This document shows positions 36,901 through 50,200 of a stretch of 64,000 nt of DNA, one piece after another. The notes under the pieces were generated by a model, which saw only the letters and a program-made list of their open reading frames with translations, was not told the origin of the DNA and searched no databases. This DNA is from Elgaria multicarinata webbii (taxonomy: Eukaryota; Chordata; Lepidosauria; Squamata; Anguidae): positions 2,555,001 through 2,619,000 of the forward strand of contig NC_086182.1 in assembly GCF_023053635.1 (NCBI RefSeq), in the 5' to 3' direction. Position numbers and translations under genes: made by a program. How positions within the stretch are numbered: position 1 is the stretch's first letter; the number at the start of each line of letters is the position of its first letter.

Positions 36901-39900
36901 TTTAACTGAAAAGGGAATTTCAGCAGGTGTCCTTTGTATATATGGGGAACCTGGTGAAATTCCCTCTTCATCACCACAGTTAAAGCTGCAGGTGCCCTGC
37001 CCTCTTTTAAATCTGGCCACTCTAGTATAGCTCCTGCAGCTTTAACTGTGGTGATGAAGAGGGAATTTCACCAGGTTCTCCATATATACAAAGGACACCT
37101 GCTGAAATTCCCTTTTCTATGCAACTGTTAAAGATGCAGGAGCCCGGTCCCCCTTTTCATTTGTTGTTGTTTATTCGTTCAGTCGCTTCTGTCTCTTCGT
37201 GACTTTATGGACCAGCCCACGCCAGAGCTTTCTGTCGGCCGTTGCCACCCCTAGCTCCCCCAAGGTCAAGTCTGTCATCTCCAGAATATCCTCCCTCCAT
37301 CTTGCCCTTGGTCGGCCCCTCTTCCTTTTGCCTTCCACTTTCCCTAGCTTCAGCCTCTTCTCCAGGGTATCCTGTCTTCTCATTATGTGGCCAAAGTACG
37401 TCAGTTCTGCCTTTAATGCCCTTCCCTAAAGTGAGCAGTCTGGCTCACAAAACAAAACAAGAAAGCAAGGAGCAGCACAGCTTCGTAGAAAATAGACCCA
37501 GCTTCTAATTCCTGCAAAATGTGTTTCACCTGATTTTGAAGCTGAACCCCAGAAAAGCCTCAGCCATTGTCTCTTGGGGAGCTTAGAAAAAATGCTATGC
37601 ACAAGCGCAGCAGGATTTCCCCTCTCTCCTCCTGCCCACCCTTGGCAATCCCCACTCCCCTCTGCAGCGCCGTGGCAGGTGCGACTGGACTGCGTTGGTT
37701 CCGCGGAGGGGCCGCAATTGCCGCCTGACTCACTCCCGGGGCTATTGTCCGCCCCTCTGCGCATCAGCCTGCTTCTTCAGCCGGAAGAAACTAGGTCAAG
37801 CCACCACGTGCCCAGGCCCAGCGTGGGAGCCCTCTGCAGGTGCAGGGGTGGCGGTGCAGGGCACGCACACCTTCCAGGGCTGCCTCAGTGGTCCTCGAAG
37901 GGAACGTGGCTCTCGTGGCATGCCGGCACTCTCCGGCGGGAGCTGCAGCCCGTGGGGCTTCCCGCCAATTTCCTCAGCATTCTCCCCTGCACCTTTGCTT
38001 GAGGGATTATTATCCAGATATACTCTCAGTGCTCCGATATTTCCTTGGATAGTCATCAAATCTGATATTCATATTTGACGCCCTGTATTTTACTTCAGTA
38101 TGTGATATTGGACAGATATCAGTATTTGAAAAGTGATATGTAGCAGCATTTTGTATTAGACAGTTTGGCAGCTGTAGTGCAATAGCATTTCATATTTGAC
38201 ATCCAATGGAATTATGATCTGACAGGAATTTATAGATGACATGCAACGGCATTAGTATTTGACAGCTTATGACGCCTGCTGCCAAACAATCAAGAAATAC
38301 CAATGAGTCTAAGGGACTCCAATTTCAACATCTAAAATCCAAATTGTGAGTGTGAATTTGAACATTTCAGTGGTGAAGTCAGAAATTATGCAAGGACGCA
38401 ATCCTGTGGGATGCGCCCTGGGTACTCATACGCCTCCTAACTCACAGGCTTACATGTATCCAGTGCAGAGCAGGAGGCACGTCACGCTCTGCATTCCGGC
38501 TAGATGGGTGATTTTTGCCCATCTAGCGGAGGCTTTGGGAAGAGGGAGGGAAGGAGGCTGGGGATCCCTCCTAGCCCCGTGCCATGAAAGGCGTGCCAAG
38601 AAATGTTTTTAATAAATAAATGAATGTTGTGAACCTGCTGAGGGGAAGGGTCATTGCTCAGTGGTAGACCACCTGCTTTACGTGCCAAAGGTCCCAGGTT
38701 CAATTCAATGTAGGCCATATTGAGCTAAATGGACCAAAGATCTGACCTGTTATAAGTCATCTTCCTATGTTCCTATGATAGAATGGCTGACCTAGGACCA
38801 GTTTAGATACATCTGCAGGTTAGCATTCTTCCCTGCTTGGTGTGGGAGCTAGAGCTTGCATCTGGCACATGTGTATGAAATCACATCTGTCCTGGTTACT
38901 CTTGAGTGTAGGCCATGTTGTATATAGAATCCTGTCTCTTCATAAAAGGAGAGGGAGCATTGCACAAGTTGAGCCTGGGTGCAGTGCACCTCGGTTACTC
39001 CTTCATCACACACAGAGAATGAGGCCTACAATGTTTTGTCGAAATATCAACGAAATACTTTTGAATCGATGTAGGGTGCAATCCTATGGGATGAGCCCAG
39101 GCTACTTGTAAGCCTCCGAACGTGGAGGTTTGTGACTATCCAATGCAGACTGGAAGTATCCAATGCAGGACCCATCTAGTGGAGGCTTCGGGGAGGGAAG
39201 GAGGCTTGGGACAGCTGGGGATACCTCATAGCCCCACATCTCCAGTCTCCTGCCCTCCCTGCCTCTGGGAATGCCTCCTTTCCCCCATATCCACGCTCCA
39301 TTCTGCGTGCGTGGAAAGGAAGCAAGGAAACATAATAACCTTATGGCCCCACCCCACCCCGCAACAGGCAGTGTCTAGGAGACATAGGATTGCTCCCCAA
39401 ATTTCAAATATTTGGGAATATATGTTTCTGTTCTAGTTGTTGCATTCTCTGTTCTTCTGGCTATTCCCCCTAACTGCTAACACTCTATTACAATAGCTGC
39501 TGGGATTCTGTGGATTCTGTCTGGCGCTGAGTCCTGTTTGTCACATTTTATGCCTCTGACTGGCCTAGGAATGGATGCTCTTGCTTACAGACGTACCTGT
39601 ATTTAGGTTGATACTTGCTCCAAGAAAATCCCAAATCCTCCCCAAGAATTTGATTTTCCCTATTCCAATTTAATCATGTAAATGCATAACTTCAAGTAAG
39701 CCTGAATATTTTGGAGAAACTTGTTCAACTTACATGAATATGCTACTAAATCTAGTGAAGAAAAGTAGAGGTCTGCTTTTTCCTGTACTCTAACATGGAA
39801 ATGCCATTAAATGCCTGAAGTAGGTGGGAAACCCCTGTTCTGTTCAGGAAAAATATTACTTTACACAAATGGTCAGCCGGAGCCAGAATCTACTGTCAGA

Positions 39901-41254
39901 GCACTGACACTGAGGCTGGAAGAGCCATGGGTTTTTAACAGAGGAGTGCAAATATATATATATAATACAATGCTCATCTCTTTTGTCCAACGATCATCGC
40001 TGATCAAACAGGGTTTGCAGGGTTTTTTTTAAGCCCTACGAAAAACAGCAAGACCTGTAACAGAGGTGACAGTGGGAGGGGGGTGCAGGCTATGACTGTT
40101 CTGTCCACATACCAGCGTGCAACCACACAAGAAAGGCAGTGAGCAGGAGGCCTGGAATGCTGTGTTGTGTTTTCCCCATCTGCTTCTCCAGAACCTCTCT
40201 TGTGTTCTGCATCCTCTAGATCTCGGCCTTGTCCAGCGCTGGTGGAGCAGATAATCTCATAGTGCTGGAGCGAGAAAGACACAGGCCCCACGACGTTGGC
40301 TCCGTGCGATGGGCTGGCAGCACTTTCGGACCCATGCAGAAGAGCCGCCTGGGAGAGCACGAGTTCGAGGCGCTGATGAGGATGCTGGACAATCTAGTAC
40401 GTTTGCAAAAAGCCGCCTTTGCAGGTTTCTTGAACATACTGTGTGTTTGTATTCCTTTTGTATTCTCTTTTTGCATCCTTAGCATGCCTTTCGTGGGGCG
40501 GAGTTATTCGATCAGATTAGTTTCTGGATCATTTCTGCTAAGTTTAACTATGGATAGTTACAGTTTTATAACTTCAGGCTGCAAAAGAACGTGTCCTCTC
40601 CCCCTAAAAAGAAAGAATTAGGCATTTCCAAGCTGCCAGAACTTCTGACAAGCAAGGTCCATTCAGAGATCATATGAATCAACATTGAATGCACAAATCA
40701 GATCTGTTAACGGTGAACTCTCAGCAGATTTTAGGGATAGGGAATGGGATGTTCTCTGAGTTATGTACAATGCAATTATATATTTCAGCAACGATGAGGA
40801 CTAAGGGGTAAATGAAAGCTACGGTTTCCAAAGCTTAAAATCCCATTCCAGGTCATGGATTTTGCATGGGAAAGCTCCCATGCGGAACTGTAGAAAGCAA
40901 GCGGACGTAGAGCTTGTCAAGGCGCCTCTTGGATGTGCTTTCAAGGAGAACTCTTTGTCCTTAACAGGGCTACCGGACCGGCTATGCATACCGCTATCCA
41001 TTTGTCCAGGAGAAGACCAAGCACAAGAGTGAAGTGGAGATCCCTGCCACCGTCACGGCCTTTATCTTTGAAGAGGAGGTGGCTCCCATCTCAACTCTCC
41101 GGCAACATGCCCAGAAGCAACAGAAAGAAAAGACCCGTTGGCTAAACACGCCAAACACCTACCTGCGTGTGAATGTCGCTGAGGAAAGCCAAGGCAGCGC
41201 AGGCAGCCAGAGAACCAAAACCACAGTAAGGGAAATGCCAGCAGCCATGGCCTC

Positions 41255-41297
<43 letters not shown>

Positions 41298-44200
41298 TGG
41301 ATCCCTGTCCAGTGCTCCTGCCTAATGGCCCGGTGTTTTCCATTTCAAGAGGAGCAGTGCTTGGGAAGTAGTGGCAAGAGCCCGTTTTGTAACTAGTTCC
41401 CCCCTCCCAATTTAATTGCCTGTCATAAAAATTGGGGGCAGCAATAAAACAGGAAGCAGCCAGGTGAGTTAAGCACCTGTGCAAGTTTAGCAACAGGGCA
41501 AAGGACCAAGTGCAGGAACTCTCCTTCAGTCCCCCAACGCACCGGCATGAAGGCAGAGCACCAGCAGAGGTGCGAGAGCTGTCCATTGTGTTGCACAGAG
41601 TGACACAAACACTACATCTGTTTGTGGGGCAGGAGTTGTGGGTGTTTGTTCAGTGCAAAGAGATCCTGGCAATTAGGGGACGGGTAGTTCCTTTGAGGCC
41701 AAGCTCGTGGCCCTGGAGAAGCCGAGGGAGATAAGAGAGAGCGCCCAGGAGGTGAGGGAGATGCCCCACTCCCAGGCCAGCAGCTCCTTTGTCCTCGCTG
41801 GAAATGGTGACCCCAAGAAAGGAGGATGACGTTTTGAGGAAGGGAGGGACCATCTTTTTAGAAGGGTCTATTCCTTAGGTGATGAACTAAGATCCTCTTC
41901 AGGGGGCGGGGGGTTCCATGGCTTTAAAGGGGGAACATGCACATTCCTGAAGTATGAGCTCATTAATGGCTACTAGTTGTAGTGGCTAGAAATTACCTCC
42001 ACTAGCCTTTTGCACCAGGCTCCAGTTGGTGGATTCTAGTAAAAAACCAAGTAGACCATGCAAGCCTGAGGTATGCCTAGACTAACAGAGCTGAGTTGTC
42101 CATCAGAATTCAGAACTGATAAATTCAGAATTCATCAAAGCTAGTGGGATGCTTTCATGCAGAGATGTAGTACAAGGAAATAATAGCCAGAGACTGCAGG
42201 AGGTTTTTTATAGTGGACCCAGCACTCGGCTGGGGCCTCCTCTGGACTTGGAGCACACGCTGGAGCTTGCTGCCTCCTCCTCCTCTCCAGTAGGGCTGAG
42301 GAATGGAAGGCCTCAGGATTTAGCATGGGTCCTTCATTGCCTCTGCTCCTGCAGTCCTGGGGGTGGGGGTGGCAGAAGGACCAGAGCAGTGGTGGAGGTT
42401 GAGGGACAACAGTGGGGCCCCCAATGTCACAGCCTCCTGGGGCAGGGTGTCATCTGGGGTGGCAGCCTCAGGCCCTCCATCAAGGGTGTTAATTCCCCCA
42501 TGGTTCCATTCTGAGCTGGGCCCACAGTGAGGTCCTCTTCCTCCTCCTCCTGCTCCTCCTCCTCCTCAGAGGAGACCTTGTCAGGTTTGGGATCCAGGCG
42601 CAGGTGAGCCCTGGTTGATATGCAGGGGTTTCTTGGCACACAGCAAACGAGTTCCCTGAAGGTAAAAGTTTGAAATGCTGCTTTAACTCTTTGAAGCCAA
42701 TTGACATGTTCCAAGTATTGGATGATTCAGAAATGCAGAGAACAACATGATTCTGTTACATGACAATCACCAGGAAATAGCTGATAGGCTTATGACCTCC
42801 CTGTATGCTTCCCGTGGTGGTAAATTATACAAGTTGACAATCCAGGATGGGTTTAGTCATCCTTGACCAACACATTGAAAGATCATGTGAGTAACCATTA
42901 TCATGACGACATCTGTAAAGCCCTTGTGGCTGGTTGTGAAGGAATGAAACTGGTTGCTTCGTGGCTGCTTTCGTTCTTAGTTGCAAAAGGATTGCTTTCT
43001 TACCAGACGATTCAAAATGTTAGCCCAGGAAACTAAAACTTAAGGGAGTGGGGAGGAACCCAGCCTTTGTGATGGGAATTTGAAACTTAGCAAAACTCTG
43101 CTGCCCTTCTTATTGATTAAGAAGTTCTGAGAGTTAGAATGATGTAGGAGTAATGGGATGGTTGGAGAGTTCAGAAGAGAAAAAAGCTACAAACAGGAAG
43201 AAGCCAGGATGGAGAGGGTGCAGAGGACCCTCACTCCAGGGCCAAAAGATGCTGAGCTGAAAGCAAGAAGGATGAAAGCTGCATCAGCAGTGGGATAGGA
43301 TATGCTGACAGGGATTTCATGGAGAGCAAGGTTATCAGTGGTTGCTTGTCACGATGGCGATATGCTACCTCCGGTATCAGAGCCCATGTGCACTAGTTGC
43401 TGGGGAACATGGGTGGGAGAGTGCTGTTCAACCTACGTCCTGCTTGTAGGCTTCGCGTTGGGGCATCTGACTTTGTGAACAAAATGCTGGACAAGATCAG
43501 CCTTGGTCGGATCCTGCCTGGCTCTTCTTATATCACTTTATTGCTAGATCTCAGCTAAAGTAGGGACTGGTTTAGATGGATGCATTTTCCCCTGTATTTT
43601 TCATATAATAATTTCTCTTACGGATATTTTTTAAAAACTGTTTAAGTGCTGCTTTTCAAACCCTTTTAAAAAATCTACATTTATTGGTCTCATTACTTGA
43701 TTTTTACCCATGCCTCATTGCCTTACCACACTGTCAGTAAATAAGATAGAGGGGTTAAAAGGCGGTTCTGGTGTAATCAGCAGTGGGGAACCGCAACAAG
43801 GCTTAATATAGCTGGTTCGTTTGCCTCCACTCCCCCTTGCGGTGCAGGCTACACTGGGAATTGAGCTGAATTAGTCTGGTGCGCCTGGACTGTTTCCTCA
43901 GGACTTATGAAAATGCTGAATTCAGCTTCCTAGCTGGTCCCCATGTCCTTCGGTTCACTCTTAAAGGAAGCCCCCTTTGCCCTTCTTATAACGTCCTCTG
44001 TTTTGTCCTCCTGCTACACAGTGGATGAAAGCTGACGAGGTAGAAAAATCCAGTAGTGGAACACCAATCCGAATTGAAAACCCAAACCAATTTGTGCCTC
44101 TCTATACGGATCCACAAGAAGTTCTGGAAATGAGGAACAAGGTACTAGGCCTGTTTGAGTCTCTTTGCCTGCTTGCTTCTCTCAGTTGCTCGGGGGGAAC

Positions 44201-47200
44201 TTCCCATCGGAATGGCTGTGCCTGCTCTAGCAGCTTATTTGGGGTTTTATACCAGTTCAGCTGTTGTGGCAACCCTGGGAGCTGTGGCTCGGTGAAAGAG
44301 TGCTGAGAATTCCCTCCCCTCACAGAACTACAATTTGGAGAGCTGGTGTGGTGTGGTGTGGTGTGGTGTGGTGTGGTGTGGTGTGGGTGAAGCAGGGAGA
44401 GCCATGCTCATGCCCCACCCAGCCATGAAACTCATTCCATTGGTTGGCCAGTCCATCTCTCTCAGCCTGTGCAACCTCACAAGCAGGCTGCCTTTGGAGG
44501 AAAGGATGGGATAGAAATATAACTGATAACGATAAATCAAACCAATTCTCTGGAGAGGGGGATTCTTTATGAAGCCAGCTCCACGTCCGTAGGGCAGGTG
44601 CATGCCTCTCAGGCCTCCCGTTCTCTGCAGAGACAGCACTGCACCACCCAAGCAGCCGCGGCACACGGCCCTGTGCGTGACGCAAGAGTCGCCCTCTGCG
44701 AAAGGACCCCCCCCTCTCAGGCCAAACCCAACTGCTTCATTGCAACTATGGCCACCCCGGGTGACGGCATGGGTTGCTCGTGCAGTCAGGTTGGCCCTTG
44801 TTCTCCATCTGGTGATGGGATGCTTCAGCCACAGTCGGACAACTTGTCCTGCCATTAGAGCAAGAAAGAGCAAATGCACTCGTTTTCCTGCTGCTATTTG
44901 CTTTCCTCTCTCCCACACTAGAGGCCTTCAAGAGGCAGCTGGACAGCCATCTGTCAGATATGCTTTAGGGTGGATTCCTGCACTGAGCAGGGGGCTGGAC
45001 TGGATGGCCTTTGTAGGGCCCTACCAACTCTACTATTCTATGATTCTTGATCTGAGAGTGAGTTGCCTACAGGCGGAGAAACACCCAGTTCCCTCTGCCT
45101 CTGTGTTTGCAGGCAACAGGCAAGAACAGCTCAACAAGTGCTGCTTATGGCTTTTCAAATGTGTCTCTCTACCCTGATGTTTTGGGGGTTGCATTTTCCA
45201 CACACTGTTCTTTGCCCAGCTGCATCTTGGAAGGAGGCAGGCAGCTGTCAGGCTGCAGGCAGATGGTGTGCAGAGGCAGGTCTGGGCAACCTCCCCTCAG
45301 TGACGAGATGCCCAGAGGGAGGAAGTCAGCAGCCTTGGGAGCCTTTATGCTTGCAGGGGGCACCGGAGTGGCCCTCCCACACCACCTGACTTTCCAGGCC
45401 AGGTGGGGCTTGAGCTGTTACGTGACGTGAGTGTCCCTTTGGAAATAGCCTGCAGCTCCAGCCAGATATCACAGTGATGCAGAGCCTGATCCACAGGGCT
45501 CCCAATTGAAGGCACGGGGGGACACACACCGCAGCACCTGATAGTCCCCCTGGACGGCACCAAGAGTTTTGAGTGAGGCTCACTCTCCTTCAAGGGGGGC
45601 AGCCCCTCCCCACAGACACATTTCTCCCTTCCTTGCAGATTCGTGAGCAAAACCGCCAGGATGTGAAGTCAGCAGGGCCCCAGTCCCAGCTGCTTGCCAG
45701 CGTGATCGCGGAGAAAAGCAGAAGCCCGGTACTTCTCATGGCAGGACTCACCAGCAGGGGGAGGCCGGGGTCCGAAGCCCCCTGGGTGGCCAGGAGTCGT
45801 GCACCAGCTCTCAGCTGAATCTGCCTCATGGGGCTGTTGGGAGGAGGGATGGAGGGCCACCCCGTGTCTGCGGGCGGGAGGGAGGGAGGGAGGGATACAA
45901 ATGTCTCCCATTCTTGAAATCAGTGGGTCCAAAGCACCTTCATGCTCCCAGGTTGCCTTGTCTCTGCCCGGGGGGTCCTCCCCCCGCTAACACTGTGCAC
46001 ATCTACCGCTGCAGTCTACTGAGAGCCACTTGGCAGACGGAGAGATGAAAGACGAATCGGGCAAAGAGGTTCCCCCTGAGCCGGAGACACCAAACCCCTT
46101 CAGCCAGCTAACAGACCAGGAACTGGAGGAGTATAAGAAAGAGGTGGAGAGAAAGAAGTTGGGTCTTGACGGTGAGTGTCCTGGGACAGGTGCACCTGGC
46201 TTGATTGCTACTGAGGACTGGGAACTTGAGAAAACTGGGGGACTGCAGCCAATTTCAGTATTAGCAACTAAATCTCTCCATGAAACAGGGATCACCAGAC
46301 CTCTGTTGGTAGACCCACCTTGAGTCATCAGCTTATATCGAGGCGAGAAAGCAATATTAGCCATAGAAGGGGTGGTGGTGGAGTGGAGGGGTGGAGAGTC
46401 GGGCTCTTGCTGCTGTTGCTGTTTTTAAAGTTGAAGATGGTATGACAGAGCCTTCATTGCCAGCCGGGCACGTTTCCTTTGTCCCGCTCTCGATCAACCA
46501 GTCCTGCCCATGTCAGGGCCACAGTGAACATTTGCAAGACCAGTTCAGCCAGAGGCAATGGTAGGGCAAGGAAAAAAGGAGCATGCACACCGCCCGCAAC
46601 AACCTGCCAAACCGAGGGTCCTTGGGCAGGGTCTCAGCCTCTGCATCACCACTCCGCTCTGGCCCAGGGAGATCAGCCAAGGAGGCCCCTTCCACAGGGA
46701 GCCCCAGTTCTGTCTGCCATGGTGAGTGTTCCAGCGCCTTCCGGCAAGCATGACCCGGAGAGCCTCAGCCTCACTGCCCAGCTTGGAAAGGAGCCATACC
46801 GAGCCCCAGGTTGCATTTTGGCTCATCACCCAGGGCCCAAACGGTGGAGCCCTGCTCTTGCAGCCATAGGCCAGAGCGAACCAGGTGATCCTCCGACCTC
46901 AATGGATGCCTCTGGCTCAGGATTGCTCCCTGGTCTGAGAAGCCCAAAGAGCTGTTTCTGCCTGGAATCACCTGGAATTACCTTTAACCTGGAGCGACAG
47001 TTATCCGTCTCTGCCCTTGTATTCCTTTCCTAGCTGCAGGACTTGGATATGCAGGGGAATATTTGTATCATGCTAGTAAGAACGAAACACTGCTAGCATT
47101 TAGGGGTGCTTCCAGACAAGGCTTTTACAATGGAATTGCCCTGCCTCATTCATAGAATTTTAGGAGGGTCAAGACAATGAGCTTTTCTACACGCAGGGAA

Positions 47201-50200
47201 ACTCCAGTGCCTTATCGTGGCTTTCATCCTCGCAGTAATCCCACCATTGCGATGTACTCCTTTGCACATGACCACGTAATTTATTCCCTTCTTGGAAAGA
47301 CCCTATTTGTTTTAATGAGACAGTGCCATCTAGTGGCATAGAGCCCCATCTGGATAATACCACATTACCTTTGGTTTTTTTAAGTGCATGATTTCCAGGG
47401 GATAGTGCAGGATGTCATGTAATGGACCCACAAACTTCCATGCATGCTCTAAATAGCTCATTTAGAGAATCTAAAATACTTGGCTTAGCAATGCTAAAAG
47501 TGAGAAGGATCTTGGAATTGTGGAAGATCACAAGCTGAATATGAGCCAACAGTGTGATGTGGCTGCAAAAAAAGCAAATGCTATTTCGCGCTGCATTAAT
47601 AGAAGTATAGCTTCCAAGTCGTGCGAGGTACTGGTTCCTCTCTATTCGGCCCTGGTTAGGCTTCATCTTGAGTATTGTGTCAAGAAGGACGTAGACAAGC
47701 TGGAGCGTGTTCAGAGGAGGGCAACCAGGATGATCAGGGGTCTGGAAACAAAGCCCTATGAAGAGAGACTGAAAGAACTGGGCATGTTTAGCCTGGAGAA
47801 GAGAAGGCTGAGGGGAGACATGAGAGCACTCTTCAAATACTTAAAAGGTTGTCACACAGAGGAGGGCCAGGATCTCTTCTCTTCAGTAAACATGCTAGTT
47901 AGAAATATCAGAGTGTGCCCTGCTTAGACATTTATCACAGATGATTTTGTTTTGTTTTTTGCTATTAATCTTTGTGTCTCTTTCTTCCTTTTGTTTTCTC
48001 CCAGGTGAGAAGGACACCAGTCTGGAGGAAGAGGTGACTTCCACTGTTGAATCTACGGTTACCCTCACAGAACAGAGTCCCACAAAGCCTGTGTTAAAAA
48101 GCCCACCCATGTCACCCTCCAAGTCTTCAGAAGGTAAGGCAAGCATTTATAGAATCCAGGTGGTCAGTGTATGTATCTACTTCTTGGCACAATTTCTGGA
48201 ACTCACTGCCACAAGAGGAGGCATGGCCATGGGCTTAGATGGATTGTAATAGGATGAGGAACATCCATTGGGGAGGAGGGGGGGCTCTATCCATAGATGT
48301 GAGCCATGACAGCTCAGTGCAACCTCTGTGTTCAGAGACAATGAGAGAGTCTGAGGACCAGGTGCTGGCCACAAACCACAGGGGTAGCTTTCTCCATCAG
48401 GGCCTGCTTGTGGGCTTTCCACTGGGGCCTCTGGCTGACCGCTGCTGGAAACACAACGCTGCGCCAGGTGGCCCCATCCAGCAGCCAGGCTCTTCTTACG
48501 ATGGCCACCTGGCAGAGCTCCAGCAGCCGGTGTCATCGCTTCATAGGGACACACGTTTGATAGAACGTACGGACAGACACGAGGCCGGGGGTGGGCAGCT
48601 GCGGAGGGCGGGGTGGTGGCACTGGGTCCCCTCGAACCCTCTGGGGGCTGCACCCCTCTGCCCCGCAGCCACTGCCACAACCGGAAGTGGCTGGCGCCTG
48701 CATTCCCAGGCAGCACGAGACAGAGGGGGGCGCACCACGGAGGTCACGAAATACCCCCCTCAGTGGACTACATGTAGCTAGCCCATGTGGTGCACGAAGC
48801 CCAACCCTGCGCTAGACAATTAAATGAAATGTTTCTTGGCTGATTGACTAGGAGGTAAAGAGCAAAAGAAGCCACTGTGCCAGGGTCCAGCTGGCACCTC
48901 CCCTAGCAATGGCCCACTTCTCTCTATTTTCAGGGGGAACTTGTCACATTTAGGGGCAAACTCCATGTTACGTTGCTGTCTTGCTTAAGGGAGCCCTGGC
49001 AGCCCCTGGGCGCAGGGTGGCCGGCATCGCAGGAGGGATGGGAGCAAGTGCTGATAGTTGCTCTCGGCCAGAGTCTCCCTCACGCCTGCTAGCTCTGCAC
49101 ATGCGCACTTCTAGACTCACATTTGTAAAGCAAACCTGGGCCTGGATTGCCAGCCTAGGGGAAAGCCAGCAGACGGAAGGAAGGAAGCCATTGGCGGGGC
49201 AAGGGTTAAGCGCTGCCACCCTTTCCCCAGTGCGGATCACCTCGCCTCAAGGGTTCGAGCGAACAGTAGCAAGTAGTGTGTAAGGTGTCGTTTGCCCCTT
49301 GGAGAGGGAACTGTGGCACTCGAAAAGGCCCTCGCTGCCCGTGAGACGAACGGGCCTCCGTGTGGCCAGTGGGGGCGGCGTCTGTGCGTGTTTTCCATTG
49401 TCTCCTTGTGCCTCATTGTGTTTGGCGTCTTTGTCTCCACCATGTCTCCCTTTCTCTTTCCATGTGTTGCTTTCATCAAAGGAGTTACCTCTGATTCTGA
49501 ATACTTGTCACTTTAGTAAGTATAGAGAGGCCGTTTCCTCCATTTTCAGCTTCCCACATGGGGCGGGGGGAGGGATACCTCAAGCCAGCTCCGTTTCAGG
49601 ACGGAGCCAGTCTCTCTGATGGCCCCCCTTTTTTGTGGGAGCTGCGAAACGTTCGCGCCAGATGATCTCAGCCAAGCCACACCGAGGCAGCCCATTGCTC
49701 TGGGGCCGCAGAGCCCTCGCTTTGCATGCCGAAAGCCTCCGGCGCTCCAGCTCAAAGGCTCTTGAGCAGCAGGCCTGGGGCAGGTCTCAGCCAGGGACCT
49801 GTGGCAAGGGGCTGCTACGTAGACCGTGGCTCAGTGGCCCAGTGGCCATCTCAGTTTGCTTCTGCTTCAGAGCCCTTTTAGTGCTGCTAAGGCATCGTTG
49901 TTCACACCTAACTGGAAGCGGAATTAACCAGAGGTTCCACAAGAGCATTTAATCCAGGGCCAGATGATGGCTGCCCTAGAATGTTTCCTCACTTTCCCAG
50001 CAACATCATTTTAAAATTTCCTCTGTGGACGGTCGACCCGTGTTGTTGCTTCCTGCAGAGCACAAATGGGAGATGAGTGATGAACAGACTATTAATTGCC
50101 CTTGAACGGCCTCTCTTAATTGCCCCAATTGGTGAGGAAGCTTTAATTACTAGTGTCATTTCAGTGGGGGATTCTCCCCCTTTTCGCTATGGTATATTGC

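Larger units (their letters stand above)
34553..40219 (+). other. ADD2: ADD2 intron between coding exons 7 and 8
   Basis: At 5.67 kb this is the longest intron of the coding region. It contains a CR1 end, a hAT-like MITE, a BovB end, a SINE, a degenerate tandem array (38040-38270) and a paired repeat (38396 and 39072), each listed separately. A GC-rich patch without named function lies at 37650-37960. Confidence 0.8.

Noticed and set aside
37650-37960. Intragenic CpG island or alternative ADD2 promoter
   Set aside because: GC-rich, with some CpG and one tgactca site, but no TATA, start context or exon that would join the ADD2 frame.
44328-44918. 196-residue open frame on the - strand
   Set aside because: It runs through the GTGGT repeat and intron sequence with no domain or similarity.
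47499-47925. A functional reverse-transcriptase gene
   Set aside because: Only the C-terminal part of a CR1 LINE is present and conserved blocks are missing. It is a dead fragment.
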